The position numbers were made by a program, and so were the translations under genes. DNA of 64,000 nt from Pseudomonas cremoris (GTDB taxonomy: Bacteria > Pseudomonadota > Gammaproteobacteria > Pseudomonadales > Pseudomonadaceae): the NCBI RefSeq assembly GCF_014230465.1, contig NZ_JAAXCY010000007.1, positions 62,001-126,000 of the forward strand, written 5' to 3'. Under the pieces are notes generated by a model, which saw nothing but the letters and a program-made list of their open reading frames with translations, did no database searches and was not told the origin of the DNA. Shown here one piece after another: positions 32,748 through 41,934 of this stretch. How positions within the stretch are numbered: position 1 is the stretch's first letter; each line of letters begins with the position of its first letter.

Positions 32748-33502
32748 ACAAACACCACTTCGAAAGGTTGCAAAAGACGCTCCACCACATAGGGCGCCAG
32801 CACGGGCGGCAGGCCGATCTGCGGGTCGCCCTCCAGTTGGCTGGCAAAAGCATGGATGGCATGACGCTTGCGTGCCACGGCGTCGCAACTCAGTGGGATT
32901 TTTCGCGCGCGGTGCCAGGGCACAAGGCTGTCCTCGGGGGTCGCCCAATGCCACGTCCACACGGGCAGTTCATACAGGGTGGCGCCTGCCGCCAGAGCAG
33001 CCTGGGCACTCGCGCGACCGACGGCTTCATGATCACAGTGACCGTCTTCGCGCCAGGTGGTGAATACCACGTCGGTGGGCTTGAGGTAGCGTTGGATAAA
33101 TGCGGCTAACTCTTGCTCTCGAGCGGCGACCTGGCTGTCGGCAAACCCCGCCCGCAACCATTTCAATCGGTTCATTGGCACACCAAGACGGTGCAGGGCC
33201 TGGGCCGACTCCTGCGGGCGCACCACGCTCAAGCGCTCCACCGGCCAACGTTGCGAACCGGGATGGCTGGCGCTGCCATCGGTGACCGAGATCAGCTGAA
33301 TCGGCCGGTCCAGCGCCGTCAGGCCTTGCATCAGGCCGCCGCAACCCAGCACTTCATCATCCGGGTGCGGCGCAATGATCACCGCCCGATGGCCTTCAGG
33401 CACCAACTGCTCAATGCTGATGGGGGCCAGTTCGGCGATCAGTGCCGAGGCCTGCCAGCGATGCAACGGCGTGCCCTGGCCCACAATTGGATTGGGTTTC
33501 AT
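32744..33502 (-). CDS. PIG-L family N-deacetylase
   Basis: The 252-residue enzyme has the intact zinc/catalytic motif APHPDDE (HPDDE at 46-50) and the later DHEAVGRASAQA segment that provides the third zinc ligand. Characterised relatives (MshB, PIG-L, BshB) remove acetyl from GlcNAc in glycoconjugates. The N-terminal MKPNPIVGQG start at 33502 overlaps the flavoprotein stop as ATGA. It sits between an acyl-CoA-dehydrogenase-fold protein and a methyltransferase, so it probably exposes an amine for a later step. Confidence 0.92.
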   Translation of the reverse strand: MKPNPIVGQGTPLHRWQASALIAELAPISIEQLVPEGHRAVIIAPHPDDEVLGCGGLMQGLTALDRPIQLISVTDGSASHPGSQRWPVERLSVVRPQESAQALHRLGVPMNRLKWLRAGFADSQVAAREQELAAFIQRYLKPTDVVFTTWREDGHCDHEAVGRASAQAALAAGATLYELPVWTWHWATPEDSLVPWHRARKIPLSCDAVARKRHAIHAFASQLEGDPQIGLPPVLAPYVVERLLQPFEVVFV

Positions 33503-34497
33503 AGCTGCCACCTCCCTGTGGAATCGTCGGCGACCTGTTCGCCCAAGGCCGCCAAGTCGCGTTCGGCGTGACTCTGGCGCACATACACCGGCAGGTCCGC
33601 CATCAACTGCGCAAAGTGCGGATCCTTGCAATAGGGACCGGCGCCCACGGCACGGCCGACATGCCGCATCACTTGCTCGACCGTGTCTTCAATGCTGGCG
33701 CGTGCCTGCTGGGCCAGTTGCCTGGCATCGGCCTTGGGGTCGCGGTCGATGTGTTCTGCACTTGCCCGCAACACACAGGCAGCGCTGTTCAACGCACTGT
33801 CGACGGCCCCCAGGTGAGCAAGGGCATGGGGCTCAGGACGCTTGCTGCATTGTTCGCGCAATACCTCTGCCAGACGCTGCGCCGCGCCGTACCAGCAGGC
33901 TGCGATGCCGATGCCGCCTTGCCAGAATCCGGGTCGCGCCAGGTAATCACCCGGTGCGCCCACTGCAATTGCACTCACACCCTCGAATACCACCTCGACG
34001 CTGCCGGTGGCGGCCATGCCCACGGCATTCCAACCCGTGTTGGTAACGGTGATGCCCGCCTGATCCATCTGTACCGCCATCAGTTGCTGGCGATCCTGCT
34101 CATCCCATGCGGTCAACAAACCATGGCTGACCACTGCCGCGCCGGAGCACCAGGCTTTGCGTCCGTCGAGGATCCATCGATGACCGTCGTGCCGCGCCCG
34201 CACCTTGGCATTTGGCGGCTCGGCGGCCCACATGCCCCACGTGCTGCCCAGCGGCGGCAGCGGACTATGGAGCTCGGCGATGATCGCCAGCGCGTCGGTG
34301 TGACCTTCGAACAATTTGCACAAGCGCAAGTCGTGCCCGGCGACCTGGGCCAGGCCACTGAAGCGTTCCAACGTCTGGCCGCTGCCGGGCAACGGTAGTT
34401 GGTCCAGGCCTTCTTCCTGAAGCGCCTTCAGGGCCTCGCCCAGGGCCTGCGTGTCCGCGTAGCCCCGGTAGCCTTGAAGGAATCCATGCAGTGCCAT
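33499..34497 (-). CDS. Acyl-CoA-dehydrogenase-fold flavoprotein
   Basis: The 332-residue protein has the ACAD middle beta-domain (GSTWGMWAAEPPNAKVRA...WILDGRKAWCSGA) and a C-terminal helical domain, but is shorter than the usual ~380 residues and lacks a clear catalytic-base region; it ends in RQSHAERDLAALG, like some ACAD-fold monooxygenases. It could oxidise an acyl group or act as an FMN/FAD oxygenase. The start (MALHGFLQG) is 1 bp past the glgX stop and its stop overlaps the PIG-L start. Confidence 0.82.
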   Translation of the reverse strand: MALHGFLQGYRGYADTQALGEALKALQEEGLDQLPLPGSGQTLERFSGLAQVAGHDLRLCKLFEGHTDALAIIAELHSPLPPLGSTWGMWAAEPPNAKVRARHDGHRWILDGRKAWCSGAAVVSHGLLTAWDEQDRQQLMAVQMDQAGITVTNTGWNAVGMAATGSVEVVFEGVSAIAVGAPGDYLARPGFWQGGIGIAACWYGAAQRLAEVLREQCSKRPEPHALAHLGAVDSALNSAACVLRASAEHIDRDPKADARQLAQQARASIEDTVEQVMRHVGRAVGAGPYCKDPHFAQLMADLPVYVRQSHAERDLAALGEQVADDSTGRWQL

Positions 34498-34498
34498 G

Positions 34499-36658
34499 TC
34501 ACACCTCTTCCTCGTATTGCAGTTCAAACAGCAACAGTGAGCGGCCGGTGACGGCGTACTCGTGATCGAACTCAAAGCGCTCCTGGCCACGTACCGACGG
34601 TTGATTGGTGTCGAGCATGCAGGTCCAGAAACCACCTTCAGGCACCGGCGGCAGACGGAAATTGACCATGTCATGGTGGGCGTTCACCACCAACAACAAG
34701 GTTGCATCGGCGCCTGGGCGGCGAATCCCGGTTTCCTGGGCGCGGCCATCCATCAGCATGCCCAGGCAACGTCCGTGACTGTCTTCCCATTGTTCAGTCG
34801 TCATCTCGTCGCCCGCAGGTGACAGCCAGGTGACGTCTTTTACACCGATATCCTCGTTATAGTCGCCAACCAGGAAACGGCCACGACGCAGGATCGGGTA
34901 AGCCAGGCGCAGCTTGATCAGGCGCTTCACAAACTTGAGCAGCGCTTTGCCGTCATCGTCCAGGTCCCAGTTGACCCAACCGATCTCGCTGTCCTGGCAA
35001 TAGGCGTTGTTATTGCCGTGCTGGGTGCGAGCGAATTCATCACCCGCAACGATCATCGGCGTGCCTTGGGCCAGCAGCAGGGTGGCGAAAAAGTTACGCA
35101 TCTGGCGCAGGCGCAGCGCATTGATTTCCGGGTCGTCAGTGGGGCCTTCAACGCCGTGGTTCCAGGACAGGTTGTTGTTGCTGCCGTCCTGGTTGTTTTC
35201 GTCGTTGGCTTCGTTGTGCTTGTCGTTGTACGAAACCAGGTCGTGCAGGGTGAAACCGTCGTGGGCGGTGATGAAGTTCACCGAGCTGTAGGGCCGACGG
35301 CCACGATGGTTGAACATCTCGCCCGATGCGGTCATGCGCCCGGCAAAGTCCGCAAGCTGACCATCGTCGCCTTTCCAGAAGGCCCGTACGGTATCGCGGA
35401 AGCGGTCGTTCCATTCCACCCAACCCGGTGGGAAGTTACCGACCTGGTAGCCTCCAGGGCCGCAATCCCAAGGCTCGGCGATCAGTTTGAGCTGGCGCAA
35501 CACCGGGTCCTGGCGGCAGGCAACGAGAAAGCTGTGGCGCTCGTCGAAACCGTCGCGGTAGCGGCCGAGAATGGTCGCCAGGTCGAAGCGGAAGCCGTCG
35601 ACGTGCATCTCGTTGGCCCAGTAACGCAGAGAGTCGGTGACCATTTGCAACACGCAGGGGTGGCTCAGGTCCAGGGTGTTCCCGGTGCCGGAGTCATTGA
35701 TGTAGAAGCGCTTGTCGTCAGGCATGAGCCGGTAGTACGAGGCATTGTCGATGCCGCGCATGGACAGGGTCGGCCCGCGCTCGTTGCCTTCGGCGGTGTG
35801 GTTGTAAACCACGTCCAGGATCACTTCGAGCTTCTGCTCATGCAGGTGCGCGACCATCTCCTTGAACTCGGCGATCTTGCCGCTGGCCAGGTAACGCGGG
35901 TCGGGGGCAAAAAACGCGATGCTGTTGTAGCCCCAATAGTTGGTCATGCCTTTTTGCAGCAGGTGCTGGTCGTTGACGAAGGCATGCACGGGCAACAGCT
36001 CAACGGATGACACGCCGAGCTGGCGGATATGCTTGAGCACATCATCTTCCATCAAGCCGGCACAGGTGCCGCGCACCGACTCACCCACCGAAGGGTGGCG
36101 CATGCTGATGCCGCGCAGGTGGGTTTCGTAAATGATCGTGCGATCCCACGGCACGCGCACCGGTTGGTCATTGCCCCAGGTGTGGGCAGGGTCGATCACC
36201 TTGCACTTGGGCACGAAAGGCGCGCTGTCACGTTCGTCGAAACTCAGGTCGTCATCGGGGTGGCCGATGGTGTAGCCAAAGAGCGCCTCGGACCACTTGA
36301 GCTCACCGACCAGTTGCTTGGCATAGGGGTCGATCAGCAATTTGTTGTGGTTAAAGCGGTGACCATTGGCCGGGTCATAGGGACCGTACACACGGTAGCC
36401 GTAGATCAGCCCTGGGTGGGCGTCGGGCAAGTAGCCGTGGAAGGTCTCGTCGGTGTACTCGGGCAGCTCGATACGCTCCAGTTCCACTTCGCCGGAGTCG
36501 TCGAACAGGCACAGTTCAACTTTGGTGGCGTTGGCCGAGAACAGTGCGAAGTTGACGCCCAGGCCATCCCAAGTGGCGCCGAGAGGGAAGGGCAAACCTT
36601 CACGAATCCGCGACGGCTCGTTGCTCGGCGTCGCTTGGTTTTTGTCGGGTTTGCTCAT
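34499..36658 (-). CDS. glgX: Glycogen debranching enzyme GlgX
   Basis: The 719-residue GH13 enzyme cleaves alpha-1,6 branches of limit glycogen. An N-terminal CBM48-like domain (PFPLGATWDGLGVNFALFSANA) is followed by the GH13 motifs DVVYNHTAEG, GFRFDLATILG (catalytic Asp), LIAEPWDCG (catalytic Glu) and ITAHDGFTL (His-Asp). The ATG at 36658 is preceded by GGAG. It is the first gene of the coupled block that runs into the flavoprotein/PIG-L module, and is separated from treY and the DUF2934 gene by a REP pair. Confidence 0.96.
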   Translation of the reverse strand: MSKPDKNQATPSNEPSRIREGLPFPLGATWDGLGVNFALFSANATKVELCLFDDSGEVELERIELPEYTDETFHGYLPDAHPGLIYGYRVYGPYDPANGHRFNHNKLLIDPYAKQLVGELKWSEALFGYTIGHPDDDLSFDERDSAPFVPKCKVIDPAHTWGNDQPVRVPWDRTIIYETHLRGISMRHPSVGESVRGTCAGLMEDDVLKHIRQLGVSSVELLPVHAFVNDQHLLQKGMTNYWGYNSIAFFAPDPRYLASGKIAEFKEMVAHLHEQKLEVILDVVYNHTAEGNERGPTLSMRGIDNASYYRLMPDDKRFYINDSGTGNTLDLSHPCVLQMVTDSLRYWANEMHVDGFRFDLATILGRYRDGFDERHSFLVACRQDPVLRQLKLIAEPWDCGPGGYQVGNFPPGWVEWNDRFRDTVRAFWKGDDGQLADFAGRMTASGEMFNHRGRRPYSSVNFITAHDGFTLHDLVSYNDKHNEANDENNQDGSNNNLSWNHGVEGPTDDPEINALRLRQMRNFFATLLLAQGTPMIVAGDEFARTQHGNNNAYCQDSEIGWVNWDLDDDGKALLKFVKRLIKLRLAYPILRRGRFLVGDYNEDIGVKDVTWLSPAGDEMTTEQWEDSHGRCLGMLMDGRAQETGIRRPGADATLLLVVNAHHDMVNFRLPPVPEGGFWTCMLDTNQPSVRGQERFEFDHEYAVTGRSLLLFELQYEEEV

Positions 36659-36747
36659 TGAAGTGCTCCTGCAAGGGTGTTTTTTCGGGCCGAACGCGGC
36701 CGTGCCGACTGAGTGTCAGTGAATGATCTAGTTCGGATTGCGATACC

Positions 36748-36841
36748 CCTGTGGGAGCGGGCTTGCTCGCGAAGGCGGTATATCAGTCAGCGCATGTGGT
36801 AGCTGACCCACCGTATTCGCGAGCAAGCCCGCTCCCACAGG
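36748..36841. repeat. REPIN-like inverted pair of a second REP class
   Basis: CCTGTGGGAGCGGGCTTGCT at the left and its complement at the right bracket a short centre, giving a 94-bp element between the DUF2934 gene and glgX. It differs in sequence from the TTTGTAGTGAGC class found at three other places. Confidence 0.9.
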
Positions 36842-36851
36842 AGAGAAGTGT

Positions 36852-37094
36852 TCAGCTAGCAGGCTTGCGTGGGGCCTTGGGCTTTTTCTCGGCGGCCGGC
36901 TTGGCGGGCGCTGGCTTGGGCTTCGGCGCGGCCTTGGGCTTGGTTGGTGCCTTCGGTTTACTCGGCGTCAGCGCCTCGGCCTCCGCCAATTTACGCGCCA
37001 TCGCCCAGTGACGCGCATCCTCACCATGAGGTTTACCCTCAGACTCCCAGATCTGATGCGCCAACTCGCGTATACGTTTGTCTTCAGTGCTCAT
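36852..37094 (-). CDS. DUF2934 small protein with Lys/Pro/Ala-rich tail
   Basis: The 80-residue product starts MSTEDKRIRELAHQIWESEG and contains the RHWAMARKLAE segment of the DUF2934 family, followed by a low-complexity PKAAPKPKPAPAKP tail. The basic tail suggests binding to nucleic acid or a glucan. Similar proteins are encoded within glycogen/trehalose loci of other proteobacteria. It follows treY by 23 bp, so it is probably in the same transcript. No function is proved. Confidence 0.85.
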   Translation of the reverse strand: MSTEDKRIRELAHQIWESEGKPHGEDARHWAMARKLAEAEALTPSKPKAPTKPKAAPKPKPAPAKPAAEKKPKAPRKPAS

Positions 37095-37117
37095 CACAAT
37101 GCTCCTCACAGAAAATT

Positions 37118-39853
37118 TCAGCTTTCTTGATCATCAGGATTGATAAAGACATTGACCGGGAAATCCCCCAGGGCAGTGCTGACCAACAGCTCCTTGTTTG
37201 GTGTGACTGCGCCCGTATGAAAAAGTCCCTTCCAGTTTTGTGTTGGCACGGCGAACGGTAATTTCACCCGAGTATCGCCCCAAACCTGCGCATTGATCTG
37301 GGGGTACACACCGTTTTCCAGCAAGTGATGGGGCCAGCGCGGCACCACCACCCACAGCGTTTTGCCTTGGTGCTCGCGACTGAACGCGACCACCCGTTCC
37401 GCATATTTTCCCACCACTTCCAGTGGTGTGTAGGTACCGCTGCGGAACACTTCGGGATAGGCCTTGCGCAAGGCCAACACCTGGGCAAGCAATGCCTGCT
37501 TGATACGCCCGTCACGCCAGTTGAACAACAGTTCACCGATATCCGGCGGGATATTCAACGCCTGTTGCCGCGCGTTGAAGCCCACCGGACGACGGTTGTC
37601 CGGGTCGACCAGGCTGAAGTCCCAGAACTCATCGCCCTGGTACAGGTCTGGCACACCCGGCACAGTGTTACGAAGCAAGGTTTGCGCCAGGCTGTTGAGC
37701 GCACCCGCTGGGGCGATGATTTGGGCGGCGTGGCCGATGGCCGTGCGCAGTGCGTGACCTGTGTCGCTGAGCAACAGGCGTGACAGGAAACCCTCGACAC
37801 CTTGTTCATACGCCTCGTTGGGCGCGCTCCAGCTACTCTGCAACTTGGCTTCACGCAGGGCTTTTTGTTGCCACTGCCAGAGGCGCTGTTGGTAGCCGTC
37901 GAAGTCGTCTGTCTGGTCCAGCGGCCAACTGCCCAACAGCACTTGATACAGGATCAATTCATCGCCGGCCGACGGGCTGCCTTCGGCGCGCAACGGCTCG
38001 GCAAGGGTACGCCACTGCTCCACCTGCTCGACAAACCACGGTGCACATTCGCTGAGCACCGCCAGGCGTGCACGGGTGTCTTCGCCGCGTTTGTGGTCGT
38101 GGGTGGCAGTGGCCAGCAGGTTGTCCGGGAAGGTCTGCAAACGCTGTTGATTGACCGCGTGAAAATCCGCCAACGGCGCGCTGAACTGTTCGGTGCTGAA
38201 CCCCACATCGTTACGCGACAACAGTACCGCCGAGCGATAGAACGCAGTGTCCTCCACGGCCTTGGCGGCGGCGGGCGAAGTCAGCTGCTGGAAGCGTACG
38301 CAGGCATGCTTGAGGATCTTGCGCTCGCGGCCCACCGGGCGATTGCGCCAGGGTTGGCCACCCAGCCAATTCGCCAGGTGGTCGAGCACCGGCCAGTCGC
38401 CTTCGCCCAGGGTGCTGCGTGCACCTTCCATGGCTTGCTGGAACAGTGCGTCGTCGGCGGCGCTGCGGCCACGGGCACTGATATAAGTGCGATACACCGG
38501 GAAGTGCACGATCAGTTCCTGCAACGCCCGACGGATCGCGCCCAACGTTAGATCGCGGGTCATCACGTCGTCGCGGGCCACTTGCAGCAGGGCTTGGGCG
38601 ACGCTTTCAAAGTCGCCACCGAGGGAGCCATTGAGGATTTGCTGACGGGCCAACCGGGCCTCTTCGATAAACGCCGAGGGGCGTTCGCTGTGGCGTGTCC
38701 ATAAGTCGGCCAGTGGTTCGAAGCCATCCGGATGATGTTGCAGCAACGACAGCTGGTTCATGAATTCGTAGCCGGTGGTGCCGTCCACTTGCCAGTCTTC
38801 ACGCAGGGTTTCGCCTTCGCCGAGGATTTTCTCGACGAAGATCGGCAGGTGGCGGTCAGGCACCAGCGAATCCACGCGGCGGCGCAATTTGCGGCAATAC
38901 CCACGTGGGTCGGCCAGTCCGTCGATATGGTCGATGCGCAGGCCATCCACCAGGCCTTCGCTGATCAATTCGAAGATCTTGCCGTGGGTGGCTTCGAACA
39001 CCGCGCTGCGCTCCACGCGCAGGCCGCCCAGTTCGTTGACGTCGAAGAAGCGCCGCCAGTTGATATCGTCCGCCGCCGTGCGCCAACTGGCCAGGCGGTA
39101 GGCCTGTTGCTCCAGCAACCGATGCAGGCGGTCAAAGTCGAAGGCCGCCACTTGGTGCTCGATGGCTTGGCGCACATCGTCTTCGGTCGCGCGCTCGGCC
39201 AGCGCCTGTTTGAGCCACGCCGCCTCGTGGTAAGCGTCGTCCTGATAAGCCAGGGCGCTGAAACGCTCGGACAACGGCTTCAGTAATTCATCCTGACCCA
39301 GGATCTGCGCGTAATCCCTTGGACAGATCGGGAAGCGGTGCTCGTAGTGCTCGACATGAAACGCGCCTTGGCTGGCGTCGAAGCGCAGGGCCACGGTGCC
39401 GGTCTGCAACGCTTCGCCATAATCGCTACCCAGGAAGGGCATCAACAATTGGCCCTTGAGCAGCGGGTCGGGCGAGTGCCATTGGATGTCGAAGAACTCG
39501 CTGTAGGGACTCAACCGGCCCCATTCCAGCAGGTCCAGCCACCACGGGTTATCAGCGCCACCCACGGCCATATGGTTGGAGACGATATCGAGGATCAGCC
39601 CCATATCGTGTTCACGTAGCGCAGCCACCAGACGGCGTAATGCCGGCTCGCCGCCCAACTCCGGGTTGACACGGGTCGGGTCGACCACGTCGTAGCCGTG
39701 CATGGAGCCAGAACGAGCGCTGAGCAGTGGCGAGGCATACAGATGGCTGATACCCAGCTGGGCAAAGTACGGCACCAGCGGCACCGCATCGTCCAGGGTA
39801 AAACCCTTATGGAATTGCAGGCGTTGAGTGGCACGTAGCGGCAGCGCCTTCAT
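37118..39853 (-). CDS. treY: Malto-oligosyltrehalose synthase TreY
   Basis: The 911-residue GH13 enzyme converts the reducing end of a maltodextrin to a trehalosyl unit, which TreZ then releases. It opens with LRATQRLQFHKGFTLDDAVPLVPYFAQLG and shows the GH13 motifs DIVSNHMAVGG, GLRIDHIDGLADP (catalytic Asp), FVEKILGEGE (catalytic Glu) and ATHDHKRGED. Length is normal. The start ATG overlaps the malQ stop by 4 bp. Confidence 0.96.
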   Translation of the reverse strand: MKALPLRATQRLQFHKGFTLDDAVPLVPYFAQLGISHLYASPLLSARSGSMHGYDVVDPTRVNPELGGEPALRRLVAALREHDMGLILDIVSNHMAVGGADNPWWLDLLEWGRLSPYSEFFDIQWHSPDPLLKGQLLMPFLGSDYGEALQTGTVALRFDASQGAFHVEHYEHRFPICPRDYAQILGQDELLKPLSERFSALAYQDDAYHEAAWLKQALAERATEDDVRQAIEHQVAAFDFDRLHRLLEQQAYRLASWRTAADDINWRRFFDVNELGGLRVERSAVFEATHGKIFELISEGLVDGLRIDHIDGLADPRGYCRKLRRRVDSLVPDRHLPIFVEKILGEGETLREDWQVDGTTGYEFMNQLSLLQHHPDGFEPLADLWTRHSERPSAFIEEARLARQQILNGSLGGDFESVAQALLQVARDDVMTRDLTLGAIRRALQELIVHFPVYRTYISARGRSAADDALFQQAMEGARSTLGEGDWPVLDHLANWLGGQPWRNRPVGRERKILKHACVRFQQLTSPAAAKAVEDTAFYRSAVLLSRNDVGFSTEQFSAPLADFHAVNQQRLQTFPDNLLATATHDHKRGEDTRARLAVLSECAPWFVEQVEQWRTLAEPLRAEGSPSAGDELILYQVLLGSWPLDQTDDFDGYQQRLWQWQQKALREAKLQSSWSAPNEAYEQGVEGFLSRLLLSDTGHALRTAIGHAAQIIAPAGALNSLAQTLLRNTVPGVPDLYQGDEFWDFSLVDPDNRRPVGFNARQQALNIPPDIGELLFNWRDGRIKQALLAQVLALRKAYPEVFRSGTYTPLEVVGKYAERVVAFSREHQGKTLWVVVPRWPHHLLENGVYPQINAQVWGDTRVKLPFAVPTQNWKGLFHTGAVTPNKELLVSTALGDFPVNVFINPDDQES

Positions 39854-41934
39854 CGGTCACGCTCGTGGGCCTGGTTGCGCGCAACGGCCAGCAGTTCGAG
39901 GCGGCGTGCGGCATTGTCATTGTCGAGCAGGGCAGAGGCCTCACCCGGCAGGCGGCGGCGCCAATTGGGATGCGTGTCGAGGGTGCCGGGCAGGTTGGCC
40001 TGTTCTTCGATGCCCAATGCATCTTCCAATGGCAGCAGTACCAGCGGCGCACGGGTGTGGCCGAGGTAGCGCACGCTGGCGTCGATCATATGGTCGGTTT
40101 CATTGCGGATCTCATCGACGAAGTTCTGCGGGTCTTGGCTTAGCGCCTGGCGCAGTGCCTGGCGTTCGCGCAGGCGGTGTTCGCTCCACTGTTCGACGGT
40201 GGGCGCATCGATCAGGCCTAGCTGGATATTCCATTCGATATCGCGGCTGTGCCACCACCCATTGAGGGTGGGCAGGTCGTGGGTGCTGGTGGTGGCCAGG
40301 GCGTTGTCCGGCCAATCGAGAATCGGCTTGAAATGACCCTCGTGGTTTTGTTCGAACAGCAGCACGCGCATGCCGAGAATCGAACGCGCGATCAGCTTTT
40401 CGCGCAGGCCGTCGGGCACGGTGCCGAGGTCTTCACCGAGCACAATCGCCTGGTGAAGATGGGATTCCAGCGCGAGCAAGCGCAGCAGGTCGTCCACCGG
40501 GTAATACAGGTAAGCGCCTTCACGTGGCGAGGCGTCCATGGGGATGACCCACAGGCGTTGCAGACCCATCACATGATCGATACGCAGGCCACCGGCATGC
40601 GCGAAATTGGCGCGCAGCATTTCGATGAAGGCACGAAAACCGTGGCGTTTCAGGCCTTCGGGGGAAAATGCCGAGATGCCCCAACCTTGCCCGGCACGGT
40701 TGAGAATATCCGGTGGTGCGCCCACGGTGAGGTTGGCGAGCAATTCATCCTGGCGACTCCAGGCCTGACTGCCACCACCATCGGCGCCCACCGCAAGGTC
40801 GGCGATCAGGCCGACGCCCATGCCGCTGCCCCGCGCCGCCTGTTGCGCACGGTCCAGGCAACGAGCGATCAGCCATTGGCAGAAGGCGAAGTAGCCAATC
40901 TGCTCGGCGTGCTCTTCGGCAAAATGCACGAGGGCAGGGCTTTGAGGGTTACGCCATTCTTCGGGCCAGTGGCGCCAGTCAAGGTCTTCACCGGCCGCTG
41001 CACGTAGCGCTTGGACGGCTTCGAAGCGGCAGTGGTTTTCCAGGGCTTCACCGCCTGCCTGGCGAAAGCTCAGGAAGTCGGCGTGTTGCGGGTGGTGGCC
41101 GTGGCGGAAGTCTTCATAGAGTGCACGCAGCAGGCGTTGCTTGGCCTGGGCAGCAGTGGGCCAATCAATCAGGGTGTGTTGTTCGAGGTTGTGTAGTTCG
41201 TCCGTGAGGCCGATGGCTTCAATGGCGTTACGCACTTCGCGTTCGCCGAGGATACAGCCCGGTGAGGCATACAGGCTGTTGAGAAACAGCCGGCTGGATG
41301 GGGAGTACGGGCTGTAACGCCCGGTGTCAGCGCTGAACATCGCGTGCATCGGGCTGATCGCCAAGGCATCGGCGCCGCGCTCGGCAGCCGAACGGGCCAG
41401 GTGTTCCAGCGCCAAGGTGTCACCGAAGCCACCATCGCCCAAGCGGCGCAGGGCATAGAGCTGGGCGCTGAGGCCCCATGCGCGGGCGGGGTGGCTGTCG
41501 ACGGCTTCGGCGACGCTGTAGCAGTGAGTGGGGGCGACTGCCAACGTGAAGGTTTGCCCGTTGATATGCACTTGGTGGTAACCCAGCGCAACCACGCCGG
41601 GCAACACACCGTCGCTATCAAGCCGCAACTCAAGGGTGTCGCCGCCTTCCAGGGTGACCCGGCACTGCGTATCGGGCTCGAAGTAGCGGGCCAGGTCGAG
41701 GCCTTCGCCGCTGTCGATGGTCAATAGCGGCGGCAGGTGCTTGTCTTGTTGCGCCTGCTCCAGTTCCAACAGGCTGGCGTCGATCTCTGCATCGCTGTCG
41801 GCCGGGTGGCCCAGGCCTTTGAGAACGGCGCGCAAGGCGTCGGGTTTCACTCGTTGCGGGCGGCCGTTTGCGTCGATCCAATCGACGGCCAGGCCCGCTC
41901 GGCTGGCGAGGATTTCCAGGTTCGCTTCGCTCAA
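39850..41934 (-). CDS. malQ: 4-alpha-glucanotransferase MalQ (amylomaltase), TTG start
   Basis: The 694-residue GH77 enzyme disproportionates maltodextrins. Motifs include GGLRIDHVMGLQRLW (catalytic Asp), VLGEDLGTVP (catalytic Glu) and TSTHDLPTLNGWW. The start is a TTG at 41934 that overlaps the treZ stop as TTGA and is preceded by GGAGAG at correct spacing. MalQ reshapes short glucans into substrates for TreY and GlgX products. Confidence 0.95.
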   Translation of the reverse strand: MSEANLEILASRAGLAVDWIDANGRPQRVKPDALRAVLKGLGHPADSDAEIDASLLELEQAQQDKHLPPLLTIDSGEGLDLARYFEPDTQCRVTLEGGDTLELRLDSDGVLPGVVALGYHQVHINGQTFTLAVAPTHCYSVAEAVDSHPARAWGLSAQLYALRRLGDGGFGDTLALEHLARSAAERGADALAISPMHAMFSADTGRYSPYSPSSRLFLNSLYASPGCILGEREVRNAIEAIGLTDELHNLEQHTLIDWPTAAQAKQRLLRALYEDFRHGHHPQHADFLSFRQAGGEALENHCRFEAVQALRAAAGEDLDWRHWPEEWRNPQSPALVHFAEEHAEQIGYFAFCQWLIARCLDRAQQAARGSGMGVGLIADLAVGADGGGSQAWSRQDELLANLTVGAPPDILNRAGQGWGISAFSPEGLKRHGFRAFIEMLRANFAHAGGLRIDHVMGLQRLWVIPMDASPREGAYLYYPVDDLLRLLALESHLHQAIVLGEDLGTVPDGLREKLIARSILGMRVLLFEQNHEGHFKPILDWPDNALATTSTHDLPTLNGWWHSRDIEWNIQLGLIDAPTVEQWSEHRLRERQALRQALSQDPQNFVDEIRNETDHMIDASVRYLGHTRAPLVLLPLEDALGIEEQANLPGTLDTHPNWRRRLPGEASALLDNDNAARRLELLAVARNQAHERDR

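Noticed and set aside
36701..36740. Possible AlgU-type promoter (GAACTA ...) before glgX
   Set aside because: The -35-like half is close but the -10 part does not fit the TCTGA pattern, so I do not claim it.
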